From contig OZ234503.1 in assembly GCA_965153455.1 (NCBI GenBank), positions 6,726,157 through 6,790,156 of the forward strand: a DNA stretch of 64,000 bases. The letters are read 5' to 3'. Positions 11,306 to 24,085 of the stretch are shown in pieces. This DNA is from Sphagnum compactum (lineage: Eukaryota > Bryophyta > Sphagnopsida > Sphagnales). Position 1 is the first letter of the stretch. Each line of letters begins with the position of its first letter. A model generated the notes under the pieces. That model was not told the origin of the DNA and did no database searches. It was given only the letters and a program-made list of their open reading frames with translations. The position numbers and the translations under genes are program-made.

Positions 11306-13612
11306 ACCCTCCTCTCTTGTGCCTCTTGATTGATGTATAGCGCAAGGCATCATCGCCCCAAGGGGCTTCATAGTTTTGAGCCCATGTGAAGGAGGGCAGA
11401 GCCTGAGTGAAAAGGGTGAGAACTTTGAAGCATGATAACATTGCCCTTGTGCTATACAATGGGTACACAGCCCATAGGTGGCGGGCATTCCTTTATCCTA
11501 CAAATTATATGTCTGTGCTTCCTCTCAAGTCCCCAGCATACACCCAAGAACCCTGCTGATAATCAAATGCTAATGTTACAAAAACATCTGGAGAGGCTGT
11601 GTAAAACATTTCCTTTCTGACACAAATACTTGAGCTGTACCATGAAGAGAGATGATGACATCATTAACTCCAGACTATAGATAGTTTGCAAGAGGGTCAA
11701 AGTTGTAATTGTAGATATTTTGGGTTTTTAGAGGCAGTGGTAGGTCTGCCTGGTGCCAGCAAAAGTGTGAAGTACAGATTTGGTGCTCTCGAAAGATCTT
11801 CATTCACCCTGACGTAGAGATGATCTTGATAATCTCATTGTCAATACCAGTGAAGCTTTAAGCAATTACCTTCAAAAGTGATGTGAGAGTTTCATAGGTT
11901 TCTTCTCAAGTCATGACATTTCTATAAGTATTGTAGAGTTTCATGAAGGTTTCAAATTTCTGCAAATTCCCATTCTTCTCTTAGTTTTATACATGCCATT
12001 TGAGTTTTCTGTGAACTGGGTTTGCAATTACTCCGCTTAAGTCATTTCTGTACATTTTCGTAATTAATGAGGTATAGCCATATCTGCCATCAGGCCCTGG
12101 ATTTTGAGGCTTCAATTGTGGCTGTGTGAATTGATAAAGAGTTATGAGCTATTCATGGGTTTTTGAGGTCAGGACAGAGTAAAGGTTTACCCAGACATAC
12201 CAACAACTCTGTCTCTCATGGGGTTTTCTTTGACATTGGAATTGAATTTCATTGAATCCCATATCTAACATTAACATTCCAATATTCAACCTTTTAACTC
12301 CAAATTGTTTCTGGCAGTGTATTTTTCATGCCTCTCCTTTTTCCTCTTTAAATAGGTTTTTCTGGAAACGCCCAAATGCATCTGCACTAAACCAACTCAC
12401 AGGGTTAGCATTCTTTTCACTCAGGAGAGTTGCAAAAGGTTGTCAAGAAAAAAACAGGTCATGGGTAAAACAAACCAAAGCCAATCTTTTTCCCCTAACC
12501 ACCCGCATCTGCACGACAATACCACCTTGCAATAGACCACAAAAAAACACTCGCCAAACAAGTTTTAACACAACCCAATGAGCAATTCTGTTACAACAAT
12601 AAGGGAAAAAAACCAAGCAAGCTATTACAATACACAAATGGTCTAACAAACCAAGCGAGATATTCCAATACAAAAACACCCAATGAGCAATCCTACTACA
12701 CAAATGTTTTCACAAAACACAGGGAGCTATGCACATCAGCCAGCAATAATTTCAAGAAAATCCAAGTGAAGAACAGAAATAAAGTGCTTAAATGAAATAT
12801 CAACAGTGTAACGAACCAAAAAACGAAAAAAAAAAACAAAAGTTTCAAACAAAATGGCAGCGAGAGCTAGTCATTCAATCAATAAAAGACTTTCAAGAAA
12901 AAACAAGTGCAGAAATTCTTCAATCAAGTGCTTCAATCAAATACCAATAGAGAGTGCAAGCAAGCACACCCCATAATCAATATAATACAGGAGACATTTT
13001 GAGGGATGAGTGACAAAAGGTTTGATTCACCAAAGACTTTTTTTTTTTGCTTTTTTTTGTGGGGGTGATCAAAAAAGGGAAAGTATTTAGACAAAAAAAG
13101 AGTACCACAGGTGCATATCTTATCTCCTACTTCAGGACCCACGAGGAAGGAAGGAAGGATGTGAACCTTTGCTCATACACACGGCACTGCACGCCACACA
13201 AAAGTAACATTTGAACACGAAACAGAACAAGAAACAGTAACAACAACATAGAACCCGCAATAAAACCCAAAAAGAAATAAGACTGGCCTAAACTCCTCCT
13301 CCTCTTCTTCCTCCGTCGATGAAGAAGAAAGACAAGACGAGGGGTGGCCTTTTTTCAGCTCTGGAAAGGTGGTCAAATGTCAAGTGGCTTTTTTTGCACA
13401 ATACCAAAAACCCCGCGCGAAATCACATCCCCCTTCAGTGAGTGACCCGAAGCCAGCAGCAGCTCAGCGGTATGCATCCGTCCAGACCCAGCCAAGGCAA
13501 ATATCCTCCCACATCTCTTTCTCTTCTCGTGGACATGGGAGACATACATGGCTGGTAAACAATACCCATCCCGCTGCAACAAGAGGCTTTAACCACCTGA
13601 GCATGTACACAC
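11306..13612. other. Intergenic and 3' flank of the RNA-binding-protein gene
   Basis: No gene was recognised. Frames at 12252-12581 and 12443-12703 overlap on opposite strands and show no domain. The part nearest 13613 (about 13200-13612) should contain the 3' untranslated region of the minus-strand gene; its exact end cannot be read. Confidence 0.45.
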
Positions 13613-14149
13613 TCAGTAAGCAGCGTCATTACGGTCTCTCCAGTTTCCACCGCCAGAACCACGGCCGCCGCCGCCGCCGTTTCCGTAACCACCACCTCCT
13701 CCACCATAGCCGCCGCCTCCACGACCACCGTAACCTCCACCACCGCTGCTGCCACGTTCATTGTCGCCGTAACCTCCTCCGCCACCATAGCGGCTTCCGC
13801 CACCTCCACCACCATAGCCGCCACCACCGCCTCCGCCTCCAGAACGGTAACCCCCGCCTCTCTCACCACCGCCTCCGCCGCCGCCGCCACCGCTTCTGGA
13901 CTGAGCTTGGTTCACAGTGATGTTTCTGCCGTCGAGCTCCTTGCCGTTCATTTCAGCGATGGCTTTCAACATGGCTTGCTCATCGGCGAAAGTCACGAAG
14001 CCGAACCCCCTCGACCTTCCTGTTTCGCGGTCCGAAATGACCTTGCTTTGTGTCACCTCGCCGAAGGAACTGAAGGCACTCTCCAGTCGGCTGTCATCAG
14101 TAGCCCATGCAAGGCCACCCACGAAGCACCTGTACTCAGACTCTCCCAT
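13613..14149 (-). CDS. Glycine-rich RNA-binding protein (RRM + Gly-rich tail)
   Basis: A 178-residue class IV glycine-rich RNA-binding protein of the plant GRP7/GRP8 type, expected to bind RNA in nucleus and cytoplasm and to act in post-transcriptional regulation. One RRM covers residues about 6-84, with RNP2 CFVGGLAW (8-15) and RNP1 RGFGFVTF (47-54). The remainder is almost pure Gly with Tyr, Arg and Ser (GGYGG, RGGG blocks), ending NWRDRNDAAY. I chose the Met of MGESEYRCF as start because it directly precedes the RRM, as in the family; the upstream Met (14212) would add an unlikely Cys/Phe-rich leader. Odd point: Arabidopsis GRP7-type genes have an intron within the RRM, but here the reading frame is continuous through it, so this copy has lost the intron or is a retrocopy. 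The frame is intact. The antisense frames are composition artefacts of GGN codons. Confidence 0.93.
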   Translation of the reverse strand: MGESEYRCFVGGLAWATDDSRLESAFSSFGEVTQSKVISDRETGRSRGFGFVTFADEQAMLKAIAEMNGKELDGRNITVNQAQSRSGGGGGGGGGERGGGYRSGGGGGGGGYGGGGGGSRYGGGGGYGDNERGSSGGGGYGGRGGGGYGGGGGGYGNGGGGGRGSGGGNWRDRNDAAY

Positions 14150-15001
14150 TTTTTTCAGAGAAAAGAAAAAACAACCACCCAACTTCTGCTCCAAACTCCA
14201 AACACAACACACACGACTACAAACGCAAACCGATCTCGCAAGTAAGTACCCGCGAGCTGCGACGGAGCCGCGAAGGAACAGAACAAGAGAAAGAGACCAA
14301 GCAGCAAGCGGCTACAAAGAGCAGCAGCAGCAGCGGCAACAACAGCGGCAGCTGCTCCCCACGACCTAGGACCGTCGGAAACTGTCTTTACCCGACAGTT
14401 TCTCTTCCTTCATCCGCTGGAGAATCCAAGCGTCTCCAGTCGTGGCAAAATCCTGACCCTTCCAGAGTGGTACGCGATAGGGCAATAGTGTAGGGTAACA
14501 TGGGGCCGTTGGATCCACCATGATGGGCTTTTGGCCGTTGGATATTACGTGCTTCGCTGCTATCGGGTTGGACAGGAGATCCGCAGATCAGGGGAATATT
14601 AAATTCTATAATAATTAATAATCAATTAATTAATATTATTATTTAGGTTTAATAGGGAGGGCCTAAGAGTATTAATTTATTTACGGTAGTGGCAAGGAAA
14701 AATAAATTATAATAAATTATTTAAATAGAAATAATTCACATTGAGAATATCCGCTGGGTTATGCTGCCACAAGTCTAGAAATATCTGAAAATTTTATTTT
14801 ATTTAATAAAAAATATTAAGAATGTATTGAATTTTATTTTATTTACTAATTATTTAAATTTCTCGGGTGTACACTGAAGGGTTTGGCCCTTGGGTTTGGC
14901 CCCGGTAAAATGGGTGGTAGCCAAGTGTATGGGCCCTCAACCATACCCTTTTACGAGGGCTTTCCGGAAAACCATGGAGTCCCTCCCCTCCCCAATTAGA
15001 T
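14150..15001. other. 5' leader/promoter side of the RNA-binding-protein gene, then AT-rich spacer
   Basis: 14150-14500 is GC-richer, with CAG/CAA-type trinucleotide runs near 14318-14350, as expected for an untranslated leader. No clear TATA box was found. 14590-14860 is very AT-rich (TTAATTAA words). No further gene seen. Confidence 0.45.
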
Positions 15002-15066
15002 ATGCAATGGAACATTACGCGTAATGTACCACCATCCCCACAACACGTGGGCCTATTCCGTTGCAT
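15002..15066. repeat. Hairpin with a perfect 14-bp palindrome
   Basis: ATGCAATGGAA (15002-15012) pairs with TTCCGTTGCAT (15056-15066) with one mismatch. Immediately inside the left arm is the perfect palindrome CATTACGCGTAATG (15013-15026), and a CACGTG core lies at 15044-15049. Confidence 0.6.
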
Positions 15067-15262
15067 AATATATGCTCTCGAGTCTCACATAAATTATAAG
15101 GGTTTAGCCCAGGTTCGACAATCGACACTCGGCTAAACCTAAGTTACAAGAATGTATCGATCCCCCCCATATCTCAACCGCACACACGTATATTTGTTTG
15201 TTTATTTGTCGGCATCTCAATTAATTAAAATTGCTTGGTCTAGGATCCCCGGATTTGGGGTC

Positions 15263-16078
15263 CATTGAACTTAACCCAAGTTCTTATGTGGAACCCAAGT
15301 TTTGTAGACCATTCTCTTTTATTCATACCGTGTTGTCGGTTGAACTTAAAACCTTCTTACTTGGATCCCAAGTTTTATAGATCCATATTTTTTTATTTTT
15401 AGATGAGGCATCCGTTGAACTTAACACTCCTTACATGTTGATCCCAAATATTATAATTCTTTCATCCATGTGGAGGCATCCGTTAAACTTAACACTCCTT
15501 TCATGTTGAACCCTAGTTTTATACATGCATATTTTAAAAAATTCATATAGAGGAATTCATTGAACTTAACACTCCCTCCCCCTGTTGAACCCAAGTTTTA
15601 TACATCCATATTTTTAAAATTCATGCAGAGGATTTCGTTGAACTTAACACTCCTTCCCGTGTTGAACCCAAGTTTAATATATCCATATTTTTTTAATTCA
15701 TAAAGAGGAATTCGTTGAACTTAACACTCCTTCCCATGTTGAACCCAAGTTTTATACATCCATATTTTTTTAATTCATACGAAGGAATTCGTTGATTTAA
15801 CACTCCTTCCCGCGTTAAACCCAAGTTTTATACACATCCATGTTTTTTTAATTCATACCAAGGAGTTCGTTGAACTTAACACTCCTTCCGTGTTGAACCC
15901 AAGTTTTATACATCCATATTTTTAAAATTCATATGAAGGAATTCGTTGAACTTAACACTCCTTCCCGCGTTAAACCCAAGTTTTATACACATCCATGTTT
16001 TTTTAATTCATACCAAGGAGTTCGTTGAACTTAACACTCCTTCCGTGTTGAACCCAAGTTTTATATATCCATATTTTT
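15263..16078 (+). repeat. Tandem array, ~76-bp unit, about 11 copies
   Basis: Each unit runs 'GTTGAACTTAACACTCCTTC' then '...GTTGAACCCAAGTTTTATA', then 'CATCCATATTTTT' and a purine-rich 'GAGGAATTC'-like end. Copies at the left edge (15263-15480) are diverged; those on the right are nearly identical. The last four units form a repeated dimer of about 154 bp: a unit with CGCGTTAAACCC and ACACATCC variants alternates with a unit having TTCCGTGTTGAACCC, so a higher-order repeat has begun to form. No coding frame runs through the array. Confidence 0.9.
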
Positions 16079-16649
16079 GTGTACGTACCAAGTCTTCATG
16101 ACACTTTAAGGTACTTAAGTTAGGTGGAACTCCGGTTTCATAGCTCCAACCATGACAAGAAGTTAACCCTATTAGGGTTTACTTTGAAGTGTACTATCCT
16201 AACCCTAAAGGAAAGCAACTTTGAAGTGTATCCTTGTGGTGTGGCTTTATGACAATGACTACGGAGCAACCCAACAAGACACAATTGCTGAGGTAAGTGA
16301 AAATCAACACATCCAGAAAAAGGACAAAACTGGAACAAAGTTTTGTGTGCTTTTAACTCGGTACTCTTGTTGCTTGGCTGACTCGGCAAAGAGCAAAGAG
16401 GGATGAAGAAGTAAGTAAAAGTGAATGTTGTTCTTGTTTGAATGCATTCAAGTTGGAAGCTAATGCTTATGACAAAGCTTTGGATGTTTTGGTATATGAA
16501 ATCATATATCAAAAACTCTTTTAAGTTGCCTTGTAGCAAAGTATTGGTTTTGGTTTGTAACTTTGATAGGGTAGACCCACCCATCATCGATTGCCTGCCT
16601 ACGACCAAACACTTTGGCAGATCTTTCTCAATTCTTCTCCATTTTGAGT

Positions 16650-17060
16650 GATTTAAAATGTTATAGGAGCACCTTCTCAAGCTTTACAAATCATCTTTGA
16701 AATGCAGAGCACAAGGACCAGCCAAAAAAACAAGTGAAAAGAATACGTTTTTTTCGACTTGCAAAATGTGTCTTTTTCATTTTGTTGACCCCTCTTACTT
16801 TCAAACCTCATAACTTTATTTATTTATATTCATTTTAAACGATTTAAAGTGCTATAGGAGTGTCACCTGAAGTTTTACAAATCATCTTTAAACTCTAATA
16901 GCAACATACAAGGGATTTTTTGGGTGTTTGGCATGTGTAGGGTTTGGTGATTTGTTTTTTGGAGTTCTTGACCCCCTTTACTTTGGGGGCCATAACTTTT
17001 TCATTTCTAATCCATTTTTGACAATTGTTAGTGTTTCAGAGGCGCCAAGAGAAGGAGTTC
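16650..17060 (+). repeat. Degenerate tandem repeat, ~180-190-bp unit
   Basis: Two clear and one weak copy share 'GATTTAAARTGYTATAGGAG' and 'GTTTTACAAATCATCTTT' (about 16650 and 16841), and 'TTGACCCC...CTTACTTT' with 'CATAACTTT' (about 16785 and 16970). Too diverged for exact boundaries. Confidence 0.5.
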
Positions 17061-17287
17061 AAGTTTTGTGGGGACACCAGAAACAACAGAACCTTCCCCT
17101 TGGGTCCAGCCTGCCCTGAGCACTAAAGTGTTTGATCACCAGCCAATCTGCCCTAGATATAGCACCCACACCATGTCTATTTTAAAAGTCAAGTTTGAGA
17201 TATTTGAATCATGTGGTAGTTGGGGATAGTAAGTAGAATAAAAGGATCACATCATATATGCATTAAACCCAAACCCTTCAAGTTTTA

Positions 17288-18066
17288 AATCTTGAGTCAA
17301 ACAAGAGTTTGTTAAGGAGATTTACATTGTCAAAAGAGTAGGAGATATATGTTCATGATTGTTCATTTGTTAGACCCACACAAGTTGGGATGCTTTCTTG
17401 GAAACGATGTTTTAAAAAGAATTTGTTAAAATCTATCTCTAACAATTTCCTTGCCTTCTTCGATGTAGTAATCAAGTGACTATCAATGGTTTTTTTTCCA
17501 ATTTTTCAATGTTGAATTATTGGCTAACATCCCAAGACAAATTTAACATCTTGAGTCAAACAAGAGTTTGTTAAGGAGATTACATTGTCAAAAGAGTAGG
17601 AAATATATGTTCATGATTGTTCATTTGTTAGACCCACACAAGTTGGGATGCTTTCTTGGAATTGATGTTTTAAAAAGAATTTGTTAAAATCTATCTCTAA
17701 CAATTTCCTTGCCTTCTTCGATGTAGTAACCAAGTGACTATCAATGGTTTTTTTTTCAATTTTTCAATGTTGAATTATTGGCTAACATCCCAAGACAAAT
17801 TTAACATCTTGAGTCAAACAAGAGTTTGTTAAGGAGATTACATTGTCAAAAGAATAGGAAATATATGTTCATGATTGTTCATTTGTTAGACCCACACAAG
17901 TTGGGATGCTTTCTTGGAATTGATGTTTTAAAAAGAATTTGTTAAAATCTATCTCTAACAATTTCCTTGCCTTCTTCGATGTAGTAACCAAGTGACTATC
18001 AATGGTTTTTTTTCAATTTTTCAATGTTGAATTATTGGCTAACATCCCAAGACAAATTTAACATTA
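17288..18066 (+). repeat. Three 259-bp tandem repeats
   Basis: The word CTTGAGTCAAACAAGAGTTT starts at 17291, 17550 and 17809, an exact 259-bp spacing twice. Copies 2 and 3 are nearly identical; copy 1 differs at a few sites (for example GAAACGATG versus GAATTGATG). Each unit contains 'GTTAGACCCACACAAGTTGG' and ends '...CCCAAGACAAATTTAACA'. No protein-coding potential was seen. Confidence 0.93.
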
Positions 18067-21000
18067 AACAACCATAGATGTTTCGAAAATGTTTAAGAGG
18101 TGGTTTACATTATTCCACTTGGACTTGGGATCACAAAATTAAAAATCTCTCATTGATTCAAAACAAAAAGGTCATCAATTTGGGTTTACACTAAGGTAGT
18201 TCGAGGCTCAAGTTGAAGCAAATGGCCTGAGACGAAAAAACTTGTTGGAACCCTAGATGCATTGCTATGGATATTGTTGTTTGGGCCTTTGTGGTATTGT
18301 TTTAGGCCTTGTAGGTGGGCCCAATGAAAATAGTGGCAACTCATGGGTCCCAAAATCACTACCCCTTAAACCTTAAGCACAATAACAAAAATGATTTTCT
18401 TTTTCCTCAAATCACTTTTAAAGATCTTCAAGGTTTTGAAGTTTTTTACACTAGAGTTGTTTAATGATAGTTCAATTCGTTGTTAACTTTATTTCATAAC
18501 TTTATTTTTCAACCATGAAAGGCTATTTGCACGATGGAGATTACTCGCAATCACAAGGATAGAATAAAATTCCCAAGAAATGTGAGTTGCCCCTTCCATG
18601 GTTGAAATTCAAATTCATGGGCCTTCTTTGAGAATGTTCAATTATATTGCAACCAATAGGAAAGAACTCACAACCTTCAAAATATGAGGATCTCTCGTAG
18701 AAATAAGAATGTAAAACTTCTTGTTAACAAGTCCCCAATTTTGTTCTCACAACATTCGAATTTTGTGAACAAAATAAAAAAGATTGTGAGGATGATGAAG
18801 AGATGGGCCACAAGAAAATCATTTGTTTGTTCTTTGGTTGGGTTTACACACACTAAGAACAAATGCACTTAAGCCACGGCCCATGAGTTTTCCCATGATT
18901 TCATCCAAAAAACGAGGTACCATGAGGTTTTATAGGCCATGACCCCAAGGTTAGAGTGTGAACCATCCCTAAATCATAATAAAAATAGTTTAAAAATTTT
19001 ATAATTCCATAATCAAAGTCCACTTATGACCCAAAAAATTCAAATTTTGGTGATATTTTCAGAAAAAGAGAATATTATTTTAAAAATATTCCTTTTTTAT
19101 TTTTATTTTTATTTTTCACATTTTGACAAATTTTTGCACCCAAAAAAAAAACTTTGCTTTCAATATTGGAACATAAGCTTCTGTTTACATGCAGGTAGTC
19201 AAGCACTAAACGCTTGTAAAAACACCAACATGATTATCATGTCATGGTTTTATTTTCCTTTATTTTTTAATCTTGTAAGTTTTTGTTATATTGACTAAAC
19301 ATTATATTATTGAAATGTTGCTCAATGTCATCCTTATTTTTGTTAAATGTTGATGTGTTACATTTTGAAAATGTATTATAGTCCTTTCTAATGGTCATTT
19401 TCTAAAATTATTGGTTAATTAAAAAAAATTCCAATCCATATGCAATACATTTTCAATTCACATAACATCCAAAATTTAATCTCTATAATAAATACAAGGT
19501 CTTTATTATGTGATTTACATTGTCATGCCACTTATGGTGATCACTATTTAATTTTGACAATAATTTAAGCATGCAACTATGGACTTCTTAACAATCCATT
19601 TTTTGGTGGATTAGGAACAACCATAAATCGCATATCAAGTAAATCAAATAACTAATTGTTGTAAGTATCATTCATGAAAACATTTTTACTCAATATATTT
19701 CCCATAATTTACATAAGATTCACAACTATATTTTAGGAGGATCATACTTTTTCACATAATATTACTCACCTTGTTTTGCAAGTTTGGTTCAATTTGAACA
19801 ACATCCTTTTCCACATTTTGTTGTAAGTGTTGAAACGAGTTTCATATTTTTTATTTTCAATTAGCAAATCAATATCCACCTATCAATTTGCCTTCAATGT
19901 CCTTTGCTTGAATTCTTCCAAAGTTATATACTATCTTAACATTTGTAAATTTTTTTGCCATTTCTTAACACGAACTTCCACTAACATTAGATTTGAAATT
20001 GAGGCATCACACTAAAAGTTTGTGCCATGAAAGGATTTTTCAATAATTATCTCAAAAGGCATTTGATTATGTATTGCATGATTAAACACAAATTCCTTGG
20101 TTGACACATAATCATTCACCTTCCTAATTGGTTATTTACACATTTTTCAGTAAATTTTCAGCAAATATTTTAATTTTCTCATTTATTTGCACAAGCTTTA
20201 TTGTGTTTATATAATATTGAATAACAACCATTTGTAAAATTCCATCCAAAACCAACATCATCCCTTTTTGGGCACACATGTTTTTATATGTTTGAAAATT
20301 CCATCATTGAAGGCACACATTTTTATTAAGATTCAAAATCCATACTATTGGACAAATTACAAAATATTGTACCAAAATGTTCATATTTTTCACAAAGACC
20401 AAAACATCTTTCATATATTTTAATGTATGTGACATTCAAAGATATTCTTCCAATTTGGAGTTGTTTTTATGATGTTTTATTTTCCTTTCCATATTGTAAT
20501 TAATAATGAAACAAACATGTAATTTTACCATTTCACTTTGATATGTTTTAAAGGTTATACTATGTCAAAATTTTGAAACTTTTATTGTTCTTAGCTTCTG
20601 CAAACACACTTTGCCCACAAATAATGACATTTGTCACATTGTACCTAGGCACATAGAGATTGCATATAATTCTAACTTTTGTCTAAGGTTTTTTCTATTG
20701 GCTTTATTGAGTTTTTGAAATTCATATGTTATTTCAATCAATAACATATGAATATCGTAGCATATAATTTGATAACTTATCAAAAGCCATGTTGTAGTCA
20801 ATAACCAATATGACCTTTTAGTTACATTTTAAAATAATATATGAAACGAAATTTGTGGTAAGATTGAAGTTGTTTGGTTTATAGTTAATCTTGTATTTAT
20901 TCAATTTTTTGGTTGCATGATACCATGTCCAAATTGTTGATTACATGCAAAATATCAAATATTGTTTAATGCATATTGGAAAAAATCATATCACATAATT

Positions 21001-23721
21001 CTCCATAGTATTTTACAAAAGTTAAAAAATAATTGCGTTGCTATCACAAATGTTTCTTTAAAGGTAGGATATAGGTTTTCTTTAAAAAAATTACCAATCC
21101 TCTTTTTCCTATCAAATTTCATGCTCCTCATTATGGCACATATCATAACATTTGGGAACATTTCAAATGTCTTAAATATTTTTTCTTTTTTTTTCACTAT
21201 GAAGAATACATTATAAATGCAAAAGGGTGCATTCATAATAAAATAAGCCAAAAAGGATGTCAAATGGGCCCTAAAAATAGTCAAGATTGGAAAAATATTT
21301 ATGTTTTACCATTTAAAACCATGGCAATCATGGCAAGTTGTTCCTTTCTCATTTATATGAATGTCAAGGAATTCAAACCAAAAATCAATTTGATAAAAAT
21401 TTAAGTTTAAATTTCAATTTAGGACTTTTGAAAATGAACACCGTATTACATCAAAAGGAATCAATTTTGCAAAGGATTATCAAAAAGATTCATGTAACAA
21501 AACAAAATTATTAGGAATTTTTTTTAAAAGATAAAAACCTATTAGCCACATTCAAAAATCATTCATACCTTAAAATATGTGAAATTCTATAATTTCAAAA
21601 TTCAAAGAACTTTCCAAAATTGATCCAAAGTTTTAAAACTTCAAAAGTCCTTTACCACATATAAATGGGGTATAATGTACATGTTAAAAAAAATTATAAA
21701 TTATCATACAAGAAAACATAAAAAATTTAAAAATCAAATTTTTGGTTTTTATCATTTTTAAAAGATGAAACACTGAATTTACAAGGAATTGGCAAATTTT
21801 CAAAATTTTATATTTATTCAAAAATATATTTTTAAAATGTCATATACTTAAAAAATTATATGCATTTATTATTAAAAATTTCAAAAAAAATTATTCAAAA
21901 ATTCATTGTATGAAAAAAAAAAATTGGGGCAAAAAGACATGCAATCTTTTTCTAAAGTAATGCCATTGGCTCATTTTATCTTGTTTGTGGCCAAAACATG
22001 TTCAGATCCATCCTTGTTAACCTCCATGTGCGAGCAATGTATTTTTCTAATGAATTTTGCTTTTGTGTGATTGAAAAATACGAATTCAAGGTCCTTACAT
22101 AAATTTGGGACATAAAATTTGAGTTGTAAAAACTTTTAATTTCACATAAATCATACCCATTGATCTCCTACACTAAAGCCCAAAATTATTATCAAGGTCA
22201 ATTGCATTTAGCCAATGGTCGAGGCTATAGATCACATTATAGTTAAAATCACAAATCGCTATCAAGTTATTAGTTAATATTTGCTATGATGGCCAAAAGG
22301 TTTCACCAAGGAGTGACTCCTTTCTTAGGTGGTTACCACCACCTTTTGTGAAGTGATTGTTGTAGCCGTCAAGTCTCAAGATAATTGAATCTTGCTCTAG
22401 ATGTTTCATATGGATTTTTTTCTCAATTGATGATATGAAAATTGTTGTGAAAAGGTTCAACCCTCAAGCTTGTTGGATCTTGGTAATTGTTTATGAAGGC
22501 CTACCATCGACTACAAGTAACAAGTTGTTGAGCAAGTTGCAATGATGTTTGCCAAGTCCAACAACCAATTGTCAATTTTTTGACTTTAATTTCAAATCAA
22601 TAACCTATAGACTCCATGGACTTTATAGGTAGGACTCATGAATTTCAAACACATTGTATCTCACAATAGATGTAGTTGAAACTTGATTGTGGTTTTTATT
22701 TGTAATCAAATTTCACAAGTTGAGCTTGGAAGTTGGAAAATGGAATGTGTTTTGAGCTTTCACAATTGTGACTTTGTCTTGTTGGTTTTTTTCTTAGTGA
22801 ATGTTTAAATATGAGTAGATTAGAGAGACCAAACTTAAACCCACTCAAATTTTAGTCATTGTCACTCTAGAACTTGAAAACCCAATCTTTGTTCTTTGGG
22901 GTTGTTTAGTAAAGAGTCATTAGGTTTGAAGGTTGTGTGCACATTGCATTTTGTAAATGTTTTGGAGGATTGAAATACATTAATGCCATTCTATTTGAAC
23001 TTTGTAATTCATGTTTTTTAATGATTTAAGGTTCTTTTTAAACTTCGAAACCTTGTGAAAGTACATTGTTTTAGTGTTTTGGCCCTTGGAAGACCAAACC
23101 TCAAGGTTGTTTGAATTTTTCTTCATATTTAGAAACAAGTTATTATTAATATTCATAGATTTTACACAATCTACTTCACATGGTTCAAGTGAAAGCAAAT
23201 CATTTCGTCATGAACTTTTGAGTTTAAAATTTGAATTATTACAAGTATTTATTTGTTTGTGATCTTCTAAATTCAAAACTCACTCATTGTTGTTGGTTTT
23301 CATTGGTTCATAATGTTTTGAGTCCAAAGTTTTGCAAGCAAGCAACAAGCATCAATTCATGGTATTCATGTGAGTTGTTACAAACTCAAAGTGTTTGTCA
23401 TGTTTGATTTTTAAGGTGTCACATGCAAGGTTCAAATAGTTTGTGTTCATGGTGTTTAAGCCACTTCAAGATTCCATGTTTTTGGTGATCAATGTGTTGC
23501 AAACATTGGCATTCATGTTCAAATCGTTTACAAGTTTGCACATTGCCTACACTGATGAAGTCATGAGACCTTTGAAACCATTGACCAACTTTTGCTATAA
23601 ATATTTCTTCAATGATAAGCTTCTACCTTTAAAAATCAAATTTGTGTTTCAACAAACAAACTGTAGCATCGTTGGTTTTAGCACTTTAGCACCTTCACCA
23701 TTTGGTGTTCCAACAACCTAA
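18067..23721. other. Long AT-rich spacer; no gene seen
   Basis: Extremely AT-rich from about 19000 to 22000. The many short frames (for example 20962-21216, 20991-21284) are overlapping and of A/T-driven composition (Phe, Lys, Ile, Asn). Nothing in 22200-23700 gives a recognisable domain, though the region directly precedes a hAT-like relic and may be its decayed 5' flank. Confidence 0.5.
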
Positions 23722-24085
23722 ATGAAGATCATATTAGTGTGGCTACTACAAAGAACAAAAAGAAAAAGCAATTTGAATATGATGTTCAATATAAGTTACA
23801 AGACATGTGGGCTACAAAATACACTTGGGTTGAAAATGTTGTGGGCAAGATGGGCTCATTTGTGCAATGAGGTCCAAAGTGTGCACAAGAATAGAACACA
23901 AGGAAAATATTGTGATTCCAAAGATGGACTCCCTATCCAAACATGCATGTAGGTAAGCAAAAGGCAAAGGTTGTTGGCCATGGTGTGGTCATTGGAATAT
24001 GGTATTTTGTAAAGGACTCATTGCTATTAAAAATGAGGTATTGTATGTTACATTAGTTCATGATTATGTTTTGGTGAAATGCTAA
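23722..24085 (+). pseudogene. Decayed hAT-like transposase, N-terminal zinc-finger part
   Basis: Shifting between frames gives KKQFEYDVQYKLQDMW, TWVENVVGKMGSF, then after a frameshift KVCTRIEHKENIVIPK and MDSLSKHA, then AKVVGHGVVIG and YFVKDSLLLK. The spacing of Cys, the 'IEHKE' and 'KMDSLSKHA' blocks are those of the BED-like zinc finger of plant hAT-like transposases. It is related in layout to the start of the relic at 6800-8280. The rest of the element is missing or unrecognisable. Confidence 0.5.

Noticed and set aside
13435-13890. Ala/Val/Glu-rich 151-codon frame and the overlapping plus-strand His/Arg-rich frame
   Set aside because: Shadows of the GGN-rich coding sequence of the glycine-rich RNA-binding protein.
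16138-16680. 180-codon open frame on the minus strand
   Set aside because: No recognisable domain, AT-driven composition, and it overlaps degenerate repeats; no splice or promoter support.
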